64,000 nt of DNA from Lactobacillus sp. LL6 (GCF_007570935.1 NZ_VLLR01000001.1:558001-622000); one strand, 5' to 3'. Counted from the first letter of the stretch, positions 46,353 through 56,021 are shown. Made by a program: numbers and translations. Notes: generated by a model not told the origin, from the letters alone.

Positions 46353-48128
46353 ATGGCTCAAGCAAAAAAATCTTCAGTTAAAGTGAAGGTTCAAAAATTT
46401 GGTACAGCTTTATCAGGAATGATTATGCCAAATATTGGTGCAATCATTGCTTGGGGTCTTACTGCTGCAATCTTTATGACTCCAAATGGTTGGTTTCCAA
46501 ACGCCCAAATTAATAAATTAGTTCAACCAATGCTTATTTACTTATTGCCACTGTTAATTGGTTATACAGGAGGAAGAATGGTTGACGATGAACGTGGTGC
46601 CGTGATTGGTGCAATTGGAACACTTGGAGTTATTGTTGGTACAACTCAACCAATGTTCTTAGGTGCCATGATTATGGGACCACTGAGCGGTTGGTGTCTT
46701 AAAAAACTAGATAACCTTTGTAGAGATAAAATCAAATCTGGTTTTGAAATGATATATAACAACTTCTCACTTGGTATTTTGGGAATGATTTTAGCAATTT
46801 TTGCTTACTTTATTATTAACCCAATTATGATGTGGGGTAGTCATTGGGCAAGTGTTGGTGTTGATGCAATTATTCGAGTTCATCTCTTGCCACTTGCTAA
46901 TATCATCATTGAACCAGCTAAAGTATTATTCTTGAACAATGCAATTGGAAATGGAATTTTGGTTCCACTTGGTATTCAACAAGCTTCAGAAGTAGGAAAA
47001 TCTGTGCTGTTTTTGATGGAATCAAATCCAGGTCCCGGTCTTGGAATTTTGCTTGCCTTTATGTTCTTTGGTAAGGGTAATTCTAAGAGTTCTGCTCCTG
47101 GTGCAGCAATTATTGAATTCTTTGGTGGCGTTCATGAAATTTATTTCCCATATGTTTTGATGAAGCCAAGTCTGATTATTGCAGCAATTTGTGGTGGTGT
47201 GACAGGAACAGCTTTATTTACTGCACTTAATGGTGGATTAAAGGCAGCTGCTTCACCCGGTTCTATTTTGGCAATCTTACTTGTTTCAGCAAAAGGTTCA
47301 TATTTTGGAAATATCATTGGTGTTATTGGAGCTGCAATTGTTTCGTTTATTGTTGCAGCAATAATCCTTAAAAATGATAAAGGCGATGGTGATCTTGCAG
47401 CTAAGCAAAAAGAAATGCAATCAATGAAGGCTGAATCAAAAGGACAACAAATGCCTAGTGAACAATCAGCACATGAGTCAGTTCAATCTTATGCCGATAT
47501 TAATAAAGTGATTTTTGCTTGTGATGCTGGAATGGGTTCATCCGCAATGGGAGCTTCACTTCTTCGAGATAAATTTAAGAAAGCTGGTATTAAGATTCCA
47601 GTAACTAATACGGCTGTCAGAAACTTAAAAGATGAACCAGGACTTTTAGTAGTAACTCAAGAAGAATTGGCAGACCGTGCTTTGCAAAAAACACCAAATG
47701 CCATGCATGTTGCAGTAGGTAACTTCTTGAGTAGTCCAAAATATGATGCAATTGTTGCTAACTTTAAAGCACTTACTCAAGTAAGTGATAAACCTAAGCA
47801 AACTAAAAAAGAAAAACCAGCAGGGTCTATTGATAATGTTGATTTTAGTAAAGTTAAAGAAATTGACTTTATTCGTCATGACCAGCATATTGGCTCTTCT
47901 ACAATGGCAAGAAGTTTATTTGAAGCTGCGATGAAGAAAGCTGGCAAAGATATCCCAGTTAAAGCAATTAGAATTAATGAATTAGATGATGATCCAAGTC
48001 ATTTAGTAATTGTTACTCCAGCTGCTAAAAAGAATCTGGCAGTTAGATATAGTGACATTCAAATTGTAGTTGTAAATGATTTGCTTAAAGATAAAAAGCT
48101 TCAAGAAATAATTGAAAAATTAAATTAG
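46353..48128 (+). CDS. mtlA: PTS mannitol transporter EIICB with an extra EIIB-like domain
   Basis: 591 residues. EIIC membrane domain (about 1-345) with GIIMPNIGAIIAWG-type N-terminus and the GGVHEIYFPYVLM substrate loop. A linker, then EIIB (about 385-485) with phosphoryl Cys near 390 (FACDAGMGSS). A second EIIB-like domain (about 497-591, with IGSSTMARSLFEAAMKKAG) lacks the Cys: RHDQH stands at that place. The family without the extra domain is about 470-480 residues. Imports and phosphorylates mannitol with EIIA from mtlF. AGGAGAG precedes the start. Confidence 0.95.
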   Translation: MAQAKKSSVKVKVQKFGTALSGMIMPNIGAIIAWGLTAAIFMTPNGWFPNAQINKLVQPMLIYLLPLLIGYTGGRMVDDERGAVIGAIGTLGVIVGTTQPMFLGAMIMGPLSGWCLKKLDNLCRDKIKSGFEMIYNNFSLGILGMILAIFAYFIINPIMMWGSHWASVGVDAIIRVHLLPLANIIIEPAKVLFLNNAIGNGILVPLGIQQASEVGKSVLFLMESNPGPGLGILLAFMFFGKGNSKSSAPGAAIIEFFGGVHEIYFPYVLMKPSLIIAAICGGVTGTALFTALNGGLKAAASPGSILAILLVSAKGSYFGNIIGVIGAAIVSFIVAAIILKNDKGDGDLAAKQKEMQSMKAESKGQQMPSEQSAHESVQSYADINKVIFACDAGMGSSAMGASLLRDKFKKAGIKIPVTNTAVRNLKDEPGLLVVTQEELADRALQKTPNAMHVAVGNFLSSPKYDAIVANFKALTQVSDKPKQTKKEKPAGSIDNVDFSKVKEIDFIRHDQHIGSSTMARSLFEAAMKKAGKDIPVKAIRINELDDDPSHLVIVTPAAKKNLAVRYSDIQIVVVNDLLKDKKLQEIIEKLN

Positions 48129-48144
48129 GAAGGCGATGAAAATA

Positions 48145-48591
48145 ATGCAACTAGATCCCAAAATGATTAAGTTGAATCAAGATGTGCCTACACGGGATCA
48201 AGCAATTCGAATGGCAGGTCAATTATTAGTTGATGGCGGGTGTGTGGAGCCTGGATATATTGATTCAATGATTGCAAGAAATGAAGACGTTTCTACTTAT
48301 ATGGGAAACTTTATCGCCATTCCTCATGGAACTGACGAAGGTAAAAAACATATTAAAAAAACTGGAATCTCCGTTGTGCAAATTCCAATGGGTGTTGATT
48401 TTAGTGATGCGTCTGATGATACAGAGCAGCTTGTAACAGTTGTTTTTGGAATTGCGGGACTTAACAATGAACACTTAAACCTTTTATCACAAATTGCAAT
48501 TTTTTGTAGTGATGTTTCAAACGTTGCAAAACTTGCAGATGCACAAACACCACAAGAAGTTATTGATTTATTGAAAGAAGTAGGAGAATAA
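48145..48591 (+). CDS. mtlF: PTS mannitol EIIA component
   Basis: 148 residues from ATG 48145; an ATG at 48136 is only 2 bases from the AGGAAGG site, and the MQ... start aligns with the Bacillus MtlF N-terminus. Phosphoryl His in [13 protein letters not shown] (about 60). Passes phosphate from HPr to the EIIB domain of MtlA. Third gene of mtlR-mtlA-mtlF-mtlD, 16 bases after mtlA, with mtlD starting 2 bases on. Confidence 0.95.
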   Translation: MQLDPKMIKLNQDVPTRDQAIRMAGQLLVDGGCVEPGYIDSMIARNEDVSTYMGNFIAIPHGTDEGKKHIKKTGISVVQIPMGVDFSDASDDTEQLVTVVFGIAGLNNEHLNLLSQIAIFCSDVSNVAKLADAQTPQEVIDLLKEVGE

Positions 48592-48593
48592 AA

Positions 48594-49766
48594 ATGAGAG
48601 CAGTACACTTTGGTGCAGGTAATATTGGTCGTGGTTTTATTGGAGAAACTTTGGCAGATAATGGTTTTGGAATTGACTTTGTTGATGTCAATGAAACAAT
48701 TATTGATGAATTAAACAAGCGTGGTGAATATGATATTGAGCTTGCTGCACCTGGTAAAAAGAAAATTCATGTTTCAAATGTAGATGGAATTAATAATGCC
48801 AAAAGCCCTGAAAAAGTAATCGAAGCAATTAAATCAACAGATATGATTACGACGGCAATTGGACCTAAGATTTTAGCAATTATTGCTCCTCTTATTGCAC
48901 AAGGGTTAACAGAAAGAATTAAGTCTGGTAATAAGCAAGAGCTTGATGTTATCGCTTGTGAAAACATGATTGGTGGCTCCGAACATTTAAAAGAAGAAGT
49001 TTATAAACACTTGGATGATGATATTAAACCTGAAGTAGATAAGTATATTGGTTTTCCAAATGCTGCTGTTGATAGAATTGTTCCAATTCAGCATAATGAT
49101 GACCCATTATTTGTTTCAGTAGAAGACTTTAAAGAATGGGTCATTGACGAAAGTCAAATGAAGAATAAAGATATTAAATTAAAGGGCGTTGATTATGCTC
49201 CTGACCTTGAACCATATATTGAACGAAAACTATTCTCAGTAAATACTGGTCACGCAACTGTAGCTTATACAGGTAAAAGTTTAGGTTATGATACAATTGG
49301 GGATGCTATTAAAGATCCATTTGTATTAAAGCAAGTTAAGCGTGTATTAGCTGAAACGCGTTCTCTTCTTCACAATAAATGGAATAAAGAATTTACTGAA
49401 GAAAGTCTTGAAGAATATCACAATAAGATTTTAAGTAGATTCCAAAATCCTTATATTTCTGATGATATTGCCCGTGTTGGCAGAACTCCTATTAGGAAAT
49501 TGGGATATAATGAAAGATTCATTCGTCCAATTCGTGAGCTAAAAGAGCGTGGCTTAAGTTATGATGCTCTGATGGAAACAGTTGGTAGAATTTATCATTT
49601 TGATGAACCAAAAGATAGTGAAAGTGTCAAGCTTCAAAAGATGCTTAAAGATAAAGACTTAAAAGAAGTAATTATTGAAACAACTGGACTTAAAGATGAT
49701 GCAGAATTAGTTGATAAAATTATAAAATCATATCATGATGCAGATCATACCCAAAGAATTGCTTAA
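48594..49766 (+). CDS. mtlD: Mannitol-1-phosphate 5-dehydrogenase
   Basis: 390 residues. NAD site [15 protein letters not shown] at the N-terminus and the catalytic [14 protein letters not shown] segment (about 215). Oxidises mannitol-1-phosphate to fructose-6-phosphate, feeding glycolysis. Last gene of the mannitol operon; terminator 23 bases after the stop. Confidence 0.97.
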   Translation: MRAVHFGAGNIGRGFIGETLADNGFGIDFVDVNETIIDELNKRGEYDIELAAPGKKKIHVSNVDGINNAKSPEKVIEAIKSTDMITTAIGPKILAIIAPLIAQGLTERIKSGNKQELDVIACENMIGGSEHLKEEVYKHLDDDIKPEVDKYIGFPNAAVDRIVPIQHNDDPLFVSVEDFKEWVIDESQMKNKDIKLKGVDYAPDLEPYIERKLFSVNTGHATVAYTGKSLGYDTIGDAIKDPFVLKQVKRVLAETRSLLHNKWNKEFTEESLEEYHNKILSRFQNPYISDDIARVGRTPIRKLGYNERFIRPIRELKERGLSYDALMETVGRIYHFDEPKDSESVKLQKMLKDKDLKEVIIETTGLKDDAELVDKIIKSYHDADHTQRIA

Positions 49767-49788
49767 TTCTTAAAAAGTAAATATATAC

Positions 49789-49817
49789 AAAAAACGTGAG
49801 TCTTCTCACGTTTTTTT
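49789..49817 (+). terminator. Terminator after mtlD
   Basis: 11-bp stem AAAAACGTGAG / CTCACGTTTTT with loop TCTT and T-run. A TATAAT follows directly (49819-49824), probably the -10 of the next gene. Confidence 0.9.
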
Positions 49818-49868
49818 GTATAATTAAGATTGAATGTTTAAATTTTTTATAAAAAAGGGATGAACTAA

Positions 49869-50684
49869 ATGGCTATTAAATTAATTGCAATTGATTTAGA
49901 TGGGACGCTTTTAACTTCAGGAAATACTATTTCACCAGAAACTAAAAAGACTATTCAAGAAGCACATAATCAAGGAATAAAAATTGTATTAGCTTCTGGT
50001 AGACCTTTGTCTGGGGTGTTACCCTTTGATGAAGAATTGGGCTTAGAAGGAGAAAATGAATACGCTGCAGTATTTAATGGAGCAGTAGTTCAGAACTTGG
50101 CAGGGAAAGTTTTAATGAGTCATGAGATGGACTATCGTGATTTTAATACAATGCTTCGTTTGCAAAGACTTAGTCATGTGAATCTTCATTTTGAAACTAC
50201 AGAATGTTTTTGGACTTTGGATCGTGATATTTCAGTACAAATGCAGATAAATGCGGCTTACACTAATAATGAAATTAAAGTCAGAAATCGTGATGAAATT
50301 TCTAAAGATTTTACTTTTAATAAAGTTGGTTTTACTTGTGCTAAAGATAGTGACCAAATTTCAAAATTGTGGGCTTCAATTCCTGAATGGGCATTTCAAT
50401 CGTATGATATTGTACATAGTTTAGATAATTGTATTGAATTAAATGCAATTGGGGCCTCAAAAGGAAACGCTATAATGGATTTGGCAGAACGGCTAAAAAT
50501 TGATCAAAACCAAGTAATGGTCTTTGGAGATCAGGGGAATGATATGTCCATGTTTGAAAATCCTGAATTTAAGAAAGTTGCTATGGGTAACGCTATCAGT
50601 GATATAAAAGAAAGGGCGGATTATATTACTGATGATAATGATCATAATGGAATTGCCAAAGCACTTAAAAAATTTGTTTTATAA
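49869..50684 (+). CDS. HAD-superfamily phosphatase, Cof type (YidA-like)
   Basis: 271 residues. Motif I AIDLDGTLL, motif II LASGRPLSG, and motif IV VFGDQGNDMSMF. Close to YidA sugar phosphatases; real substrate not known. Preceded by a terminator with TATAAT just behind it, then AAAAGGGATG. crcB pair starts 20 bases downstream, so the five genes to 52665 may be one transcript. Confidence 0.93.
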   Translation: MAIKLIAIDLDGTLLTSGNTISPETKKTIQEAHNQGIKIVLASGRPLSGVLPFDEELGLEGENEYAAVFNGAVVQNLAGKVLMSHEMDYRDFNTMLRLQRLSHVNLHFETTECFWTLDRDISVQMQINAAYTNNEIKVRNRDEISKDFTFNKVGFTCAKDSDQISKLWASIPEWAFQSYDIVHSLDNCIELNAIGASKGNAIMDLAERLKIDQNQVMVFGDQGNDMSMFENPEFKKVAMGNAISDIKERADYITDDNDHNGIAKALKKFVL

Positions 50685-50704
50685 TTTAGAAAGAGAGCGA
50701 TATT

Positions 50705-51097
50705 GTGTCATCGCAAGTAAAAAATTATTTTAGTATTGCTGTTTTTGCTTTTTTTGGTGGAATTGCAAGAGCTAGTTTAAATATAAATTTTCATTTTTAT
50801 GGAACTTTTTGGGGAAATATCATCGGATGTTTCCTTTTAGCATTTTTTACGTATCTATTTTTTGAGTTTAAAGATTTTTATGAATGGTTGAGTGTTGGAA
50901 TTGGGACCGGCTTTGTAGGAGCATTTACTACTTTTTCTACCTTTAATTTGGAGGTCTTAAAAAATTTTGATGCTCATTTAACATCTACTGCTTTGATATA
51001 TTATTTTAGTTCTATCATATTTGGATTTGTTTTTGCTTATATTGGTAGTCATATGGGTGAAACAGTTGCAATGCTAATTAAAGCTAGGGAGGATTAA
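50705..51097 (+). CDS. crcB: Fluoride ion channel CrcB/Fluc, subunit 1
   Basis: 130 residues from a GTG, four membrane helices. Family motif [15 protein letters not shown] (about 75-90) carries the pore Phe residues. Lactobacilli often carry two crcB genes whose products form an antiparallel heterodimer. The second copy starts 1 base after the stop. No fluoride riboswitch is present. Confidence 0.93.
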   Translation: MSSQVKNYFSIAVFAFFGGIARASLNINFHFYGTFWGNIIGCFLLAFFTYLFFEFKDFYEWLSVGIGTGFVGAFTTFSTFNLEVLKNFDAHLTSTALIYYFSSIIFGFVFAYIGSHMGETVAMLIKARED

Positions 51098-51098
51098 A

Positions 51099-51473
51099 AT
51101 GGAGCTGTTATTTGCAGGAATTGGGGCCTCTTTAGGTGCAATGTTAAGATTTTTTATTACAAACTATGGAAAGAAACATTGGGAGAAAATAGGTCGAAAA
51201 TATGCTAATTTACCTACTGCAACATTAATTATTAATTTAACTGGAACTTTAATATTAGGAATTTTATTTGGTTTGAAGGTAAATATGTTCCTTTATGCTC
51301 TTGTTGGAACTGGTGTTATGGGAGGATATACTACTTTTTCTACTTTAAATACCGAGTTGGTAGGGATGTATCATGACAAAAATTATCGTGGATTAATTTT
51401 ATATGCTTTAGTTTCTTATGTTGGTGGATTAATCTTAATTTATGTCGGATTTTATTTAGGACGTGTATTATAA
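51099..51473 (+). CDS. crcB: Fluoride ion channel CrcB/Fluc, subunit 2
   Basis: 124 residues, four membrane helices, with the pore motif GVMGGYTTFSTLNTE and the N-terminal GASLGAMLRFFI stretch containing the conserved Arg. Paired with the copy just upstream. Stop codon shares a base with the next start. Confidence 0.94.
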   Translation: MELLFAGIGASLGAMLRFFITNYGKKHWEKIGRKYANLPTATLIINLTGTLILGILFGLKVNMFLYALVGTGVMGGYTTFSTLNTELVGMYHDKNYRGLILYALVSYVGGLILIYVGFYLGRVL

Positions 51474-52210
51474 TGAGAAAAATATGGATGATTATTTTAC
51501 GCGTTACTTCTGTTTTATTAGTAGTCTTATCTGCTTATCTTATGTTAACTAGTAATATTCAACTAAGAATTAATAATACTCACGCGATGACTAAACATAT
51601 AGTTCGAGAAGTTGTTCAAGATTCTGATAATACTGAATTGGGCTTAGCTACAAATTTCCTAGAAGCAACGGGGCTTGAAGATGAATTGTTAAAAAGTTTT
51701 CCTAAAAAATATCATTTAGATCTGTCATATGCTGATTTATATAAGTTGAGTACAAAATATGATGAAACAGGAGAATTGACTGCTAAAGATTTTAATTTGA
51801 GTAGTAATAATCGTTTAGGTCAAATTGTAAATCAATATATTGTTAAAGAGATTAATAGACAATTAAAAGAAGATTCCAGAGAGGTCTATCATGTAATTAC
51901 AATTTATCGCTACTCAATTTTTGTAGTTATTTTAATTTATCTATTGGCAGCTCTATTAATGATTTTTGGAAAGTATTGGGCTTCAATTCCTCTTTCTATT
52001 GCTACAGTAGGAGTATTTGGAATTTTATGGTATTTCACTGGTGAAGCCACTAATGCTTTACAAGAACAAGTTTATCATGGAATTTTTGTTAATATGACTC
52101 AAGGAATTTGGGCAGGTTTAATAATAGGAGTCTTAGTGGCGTTGATTTGGCCAATTTTATTAAAAAGTTTAAGTAAAACTATAGATAGAAGTGAAGGAAT
52201 AGAATCATGA
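51473..52210 (+). CDS. Membrane protein of unknown function
   Basis: 245 residues. One N-terminal helix (about 5-28), a soluble stretch of about 110 residues rich in charged residues, then three helices (about 145-165, 170-190, 205-230). I do not recognise a catalytic motif. Coupled by 1-base overlap to crcB 2 and by a 4-base overlap to the phosphatase gene behind it, so it belongs to the same transcript. Confidence 0.8.
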   Translation: MRKIWMIILRVTSVLLVVLSAYLMLTSNIQLRINNTHAMTKHIVREVVQDSDNTELGLATNFLEATGLEDELLKSFPKKYHLDLSYADLYKLSTKYDETGELTAKDFNLSSNNRLGQIVNQYIVKEINRQLKEDSREVYHVITIYRYSIFVVILIYLLAALLMIFGKYWASIPLSIATVGVFGILWYFTGEATNALQEQVYHGIFVNMTQGIWAGLIIGVLVALIWPILLKSLSKTIDRSEGIES

Positions 52211-52665
52211 AAATTTTATTTGTTTGTCACGGTAATATTTGTCGATCACCGATGGCTGAATTTGTTATGAAAAACTTGTTAGCAAAAGAAAATATTAAAG
52301 ATATTGAAGTTGATTCTAAAGCTACTACAAGTGATGCGATTCATAATGGTATTGGGATGCCGATGGATATAAGAACGCGAAGAGTTTTAGATAAAAATCA
52401 TATTCCCTATACAGTTCATCAAGCTAGCTTAATGACTAAAGATGACTATCAGAAGTATGATTATTTGATTTGTATGGATGAGGAAAACTTTATGGATATG
52501 AATCGAATAACTGGTGGTGATCCAGAAAGAAAAGAATATAAGTTGCTTTACTTTATTGATAAGAGTGATGACATAGATGATCCTTGGTATACGGGAGATT
52601 TTGATGAGGCATATTGTGAAATTGCTACAGGATGTGAAGGATTGTTAAAGAAAATAAAGAAATAA
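52207..52665 (+). CDS. Low-molecular-weight protein tyrosine phosphatase
   Basis: 152 residues. CX5R signature VCHGNICRSPM at the N-terminus (Cys near 7), with the acid/base Asp in DDPWYTGDF (about 128). Intact active site. Substrate unknown; such enzymes often act on tyrosine kinases or arginine phosphate. No exopolysaccharide cluster is adjacent. Shared terminator follows. Confidence 0.94.
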   Translation: MKILFVCHGNICRSPMAEFVMKNLLAKENIKDIEVDSKATTSDAIHNGIGMPMDIRTRRVLDKNHIPYTVHQASLMTKDDYQKYDYLICMDEENFMDMNRITGGDPERKEYKLLYFIDKSDDIDDPWYTGDFDEAYCEIATGCEGLLKKIKK

Positions 52666-52694
52666 AAAAACGGGACCAATCCCGTTTTTTATTT
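52663..52694. terminator. Bidirectional terminator between the phosphatase and glycerate kinase
   Basis: AAAAAAACGGGA-CCAA-TCCCGTTTTTT; reaches into the end of the convergent kinase gene. Confidence 0.88.
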
Positions 52695-53831
52695 TGTTAT
52701 AAGTAGACGAGTAATGTTTTCAGTAGTTCTAGTTACATTTTTCGGTCCATTTTTGAGAGCTTCGTCTAATGTAGTAGCTTTATCAAGAATACCAAAAATA
52801 GCTGTAAAACCATATTGATAAAGTTGCTCAATTCCGGTTCCTAAATAACCTGCAAGAGAAATTACAGGGACATCGTATTTTTTTGCAATTTTTGCTACAC
52901 CATATGGTGTTTTGCCATATTTAGTTTGAAAATCCGTTCCACCTTCCCCTGTAAAAACATAGTCGGCATTTTTAATTGCTTCTTCTAGGTGAGTTTCTTG
53001 GGCAACAATTTCTACACCTGAGTGAATTTTACTATTAGTAAAAGCTAATAAGCCGCCTCCTAGTCCGCCTGCAGCACCGCTACCTGGAATTGAGGAAATA
53101 TCTTTATTAAGAACTTTTTTTATGATGTTTGCATAATGGGTAAGATTGCTATCTAATAATTTTTGAGTAGAAGCATCAGCCCCTTTTTGCTTTCCAAAAA
53201 CATAAGAAGCACCTTTTGGCCCAATAAGGGGATTAGTTACATCACTGGCTAAAATTATTTGACAGTTCTTTACTCGAGCATCAAGTTGAGAAATATCTAT
53301 ATTTGTAATTTTATTTAATTTTCCTCCAGATAGTTTTGAGATAATTTGGCCATTTTTATCAAAAAATCTAACACCAAGCGCTTCAGCCATGCCACTACCA
53401 CCATCATTTGTGGCACTGCCGCCTAAGCCAATGATAATTTTAGTCACATTATGTTTCAATGCATCAAGAATAAGTTCGCCGGTACCATAAGTAGTAGTTT
53501 TTAAAATATTAACGGGTGTTTTTTGATTTTGTTTTAAATAACTAATTCCACTAGCTTCTGCCATTTCAATAATTGCTGTCGAACCGTCCCCAAGCAGTCC
53601 ATAGCTTGCTTTAGCTGGCTCATTTAATGGACCAGTGACAGTTTTTTGAATATAGTTACCTTTAGTTGCATCTACTAAAGAAGTCATTGTTCCTTCACCA
53701 CCATCTGCCATGGGAATTGGAATAATTTTTGCATCAGGTATCACTTTTTTGATGCCTGATGCCATTGCTAAGCAGACTTCTTTGGCTGTCATACTTTCTT
53801 TGAATGAATCTGGTGCTAAAACAAATTTCAT
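52689..53831 (-). CDS. Glycerate kinase (GarK/GlxK family)
   Basis: 380 residues from the ATG at 53831, supported by GGAGGG; the frame continues five codons upstream. N-terminus KFVLAPDSFKESMTA, the PMADGGEGT motif and the GLGGSATNDGG loop are family marks; the C-terminal FTGEGGTDFQTKYGKTPYG segment holds further active-site residues. Phosphorylates D-glycerate to 2- or 3-phosphoglycerate, feeding lower glycolysis. Single gene on the minus strand. Confidence 0.95.
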   Translation of the reverse strand: MKFVLAPDSFKESMTAKEVCLAMASGIKKVIPDAKIIPIPMADGGEGTMTSLVDATKGNYIQKTVTGPLNEPAKASYGLLGDGSTAIIEMAEASGISYLKQNQKTPVNILKTTTYGTGELILDALKHNVTKIIIGLGGSATNDGGSGMAEALGVRFFDKNGQIISKLSGGKLNKITNIDISQLDARVKNCQIILASDVTNPLIGPKGASYVFGKQKGADASTQKLLDSNLTHYANIIKKVLNKDISSIPGSGAAGGLGGGLLAFTNSKIHSGVEIVAQETHLEEAIKNADYVFTGEGGTDFQTKYGKTPYGVAKIAKKYDVPVISLAGYLGTGIEQLYQYGFTAIFGILDKATTLDEALKNGPKNVTRTTENITRLLITK

Positions 53832-53943
53832 TATTAGTCCCTCCATACAATTTATTATAAGTTAAGTCGTGAAAATTGTTATTGTAAATTTTTTCGCTTA
53901 AGATAAAAGTGAGAATAAATTAATAATTATTGAGGTGAAAATT

Positions 53944-54546
53944 ATGACAAATGTTTTAATTATAGGTGCAACAAGTACTGTTGGTGAAGCGGTTAGAGAG
54001 ACTCTTTTAAGAGAAACTGATGATATTCTAACGCTCTTTTCTAAAGATGCAGGTGAGCTAAATATTGATAAAACTCGTGAAACCAAAATTTCTGGCAATA
54101 CTGAAAACGAAGATGAATTAGCTCAAGCTATGGTAGGGCAAGATGCTGTTTTTGCGTCAATTGGTGGTGAAGATGATGAATTTGTAGAAAATATTATTTC
54201 TACAATGAATAGAAATAATGTCTTGCGCTTGGTATTTGTAACTTCGATGGGAATTTTTGATGAGATTCCGGCTCCTGAAAAATTAGAAAACAACTTAGAC
54301 TACAATGAAATGTCAGTTCCGTATAACGAAATGATAGATGAAGTAGAAGAGTCTGATTTAAATTATACTGTGGTTCGTCCAGGATGGTATACTCAAGGCG
54401 ATGTAAATTATGAAATAACTGAAATTGGAGACACTGTTCCATCTAATGGTGTTACAATTGCTTCAATTGCAGATTTTGCTAAATGTTTATTACAAGATCC
54501 AACTTTGTATAGTAGACAAAGTGTGGGAATTATTACTCCGCAATAA
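53944..54546 (+). CDS. NAD(P)-binding Rossmann protein (NmrA/SDR-like)
   Basis: 200 residues from ATG 53944, following TGAGGTG; an in-frame GTG at 53935 overlaps the ribosome site. Dinucleotide motif GATSTVGEAV (about 8-17) and a VTSMGIFDE stretch followed by VVRPGWYT as in atypical short-chain NAD(P)H-binding proteins. No Tyr-X3-Lys catalytic pair is evident, so it may sense rather than reduce. Single gene with terminator behind. Confidence 0.85.
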   Translation: MTNVLIIGATSTVGEAVRETLLRETDDILTLFSKDAGELNIDKTRETKISGNTENEDELAQAMVGQDAVFASIGGEDDEFVENIISTMNRNNVLRLVFVTSMGIFDEIPAPEKLENNLDYNEMSVPYNEMIDEVEESDLNYTVVRPGWYTQGDVNYEITEIGDTVPSNGVTIASIADFAKCLLQDPTLYSRQSVGIITPQ

Positions 54547-54576
54547 TATAAAAAATAAGGCGTTGTTATTAATTAC

Positions 54577-54613
54577 AAAAAAGTTACTAATATTATTTTT
54601 TAGTAACTTTTTT
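54577..54613 (+). terminator. Terminator after the Rossmann protein gene
   Basis: 14-bp stem AAAAAAGTTACTAA / TTAGTAACTTTTTT with a 9-base A/T loop. Confidence 0.8.
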
Positions 54614-54683
54614 AATGAAATCTGATAAAATATCCTTTGTTAATTGTTGTAAATTTATAAGTGGATTTAGAAAAGAAGATATA

Positions 54684-54974
54684 ATGGCAGAAAAAATCAA
54701 GTTTGTGCCTGGTTCTTATTCCGCCAAGACCGATTCTCTGGCTCATATTACAGCAACAGTAATTGTGAATGATGAAAAAATCATTGATGTATCTTTAAAG
54801 AGTCAGCCAGGTGAACGTGAGATTGAACCGGCACTTGAAGAAGAGTTTAAAGGACAAATTTTGCAGGCTCAATCAGTAAAAATTGATGGGATAGCTTCAG
54901 CTAGCGTACTTACTAAAGCAGTAAAAACTGTAATTGGGGAAGCTCTAGCTGAGGCTCGCACCCCCCCAAAATGA
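54684..54974 (+). CDS. Small FMN-binding domain protein
   Basis: 96 residues from ATG 54684 (weak AAAAGAAG before it); the frame is open back to 54615 but that overlaps the terminator. Single FMN-binding (FMN_bind) domain as found attached to fumarate reductase or Rnf proteins: VPGSYSAKTDSLAHITATVIV and a Ser/Thr-containing DGIASASVLTKAV segment, where FMN is covalently attached in related proteins. The gene ends in a run of seven C bases (54961-54967) just before the stop, unusual in this AT-rich DNA. Asparaginase starts 15 bases on. Confidence 0.82.
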   Translation: MAEKIKFVPGSYSAKTDSLAHITATVIVNDEKIIDVSLKSQPGEREIEPALEEEFKGQILQAQSVKIDGIASASVLTKAVKTVIGEALAEARTPPK

Positions 54975-54989
54975 AAGTAGGCGCTTCCA

Positions 54990-55982
54990 ATGCAGAAGAA
55001 ACTATTACTTCTATCAACCGGTGGAACTATTGCTTCCGTCGTATCTGATTCTGGATTAGTTCCCAAAGAATCAGGAGAAGATCTTCTTAAGTTATTAGGT
55101 CAAATGCCATACGACATTGATGTAAAAGACATTTTGCAATTAGATTCTTCTAATATGCAACCTGAAGAATGGAAATTTATTGCAGAAAAAATTTATCAAT
55201 ATCGTAAGGATTATGATGGAATTGTTTTATCACATGGAACTGATACAATGGCGTATACAGCATCAATGCTGACTTTTATGCTTCAAAACATTGAAATTCC
55301 AGTTATCTTGACAGGTAGCCAAGTGCCAATCAATGTGGTATTAAGTGATGCGCCAGATAATTTACGTTTAGCTTTTGCTGCAGCAGCAAGTTGTCAGCCA
55401 GGAATATATTTAGCATTTGATCGTAAGATTATGTTGGGATGTAGGACAGTTAAAGTTCGGACAACCAATTTTAATGCTTTTGAAAGTGTAAATGTTCCAC
55501 CAGTAGCTAAAGTAACATCAGATGGCTTGATTTTTAATAATCAAAATAAAAAGAAGAGTAATCTTCATTGTGTATTAAATACTAATATTAATCCCCATGT
55601 ATCGCTGGTTAAATTATTTCCAGGATTTGATCCTAAATTATTATTTGCAATGGCTGATAGTGGTTGCAAAGGGATTGTTATTGAAGGTTATGGTTTAGGT
55701 GGAATGAATTATATTCGCCGAAACACTGTTGCCGCAATTGGTAAATTAATTCGTCAAGGAATTCCTGTAATTGCTAGCAGTCAATGCTTATATGAGCGTA
55801 GTGATTTGACTAAGTATGAAGTTGGAAGGTTAGCACTTTTAGAAGGTGCGATTAGTGCACGTGATATGACTTCTGAGAGTGCAATTACAAAGCTTATGTG
55901 GGCATTAGGTCAAGGCATGGATGTACATGAAGTTGCAGAATTCTTTGATACTGATGTTGCTAATGAAGTTACAATTGAATAG
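54990..55982 (+). CDS. ansA: L-asparaginase, cytoplasmic type I
   Basis: 330 residues, no signal peptide. Both catalytic threonine motifs are intact: LLSTGGTIASV (about 7-17) and VLSHGTDTMAYTAS (about 85-98, with Asp and Lys partners later). Hydrolyses asparagine to aspartate and ammonia. Starts 15 bases after the FMN-binding gene, so probably co-transcribed. Terminator follows. Confidence 0.96.
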   Translation: MQKKLLLLSTGGTIASVVSDSGLVPKESGEDLLKLLGQMPYDIDVKDILQLDSSNMQPEEWKFIAEKIYQYRKDYDGIVLSHGTDTMAYTASMLTFMLQNIEIPVILTGSQVPINVVLSDAPDNLRLAFAAAASCQPGIYLAFDRKIMLGCRTVKVRTTNFNAFESVNVPPVAKVTSDGLIFNNQNKKKSNLHCVLNTNINPHVSLVKLFPGFDPKLLFAMADSGCKGIVIEGYGLGGMNYIRRNTVAAIGKLIRQGIPVIASSQCLYERSDLTKYEVGRLALLEGAISARDMTSESAITKLMWALGQGMDVHEVAEFFDTDVANEVTIE

Positions 55983-56018
55983 AAAAAGCTTGAGGATTGA
56001 AATTCCTCAAGCTTTTTT
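55983..56018. terminator. Bidirectional terminator between ansA and the HAD gene
   Basis: AAAAAGCTTGAGGA / TCCTCAAGCTTTTTT with a 7-base loop. Confidence 0.9.
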
Positions 56019-56021
56019 AGT

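Noticed and set aside
54684-55982. FMN-binding gene and ansA as one frame-shifted fusion
   Set aside because: The two are in the same frame, separated by a stop, and each matches its family ends; a C-tract slip would put them out of frame, not join them.
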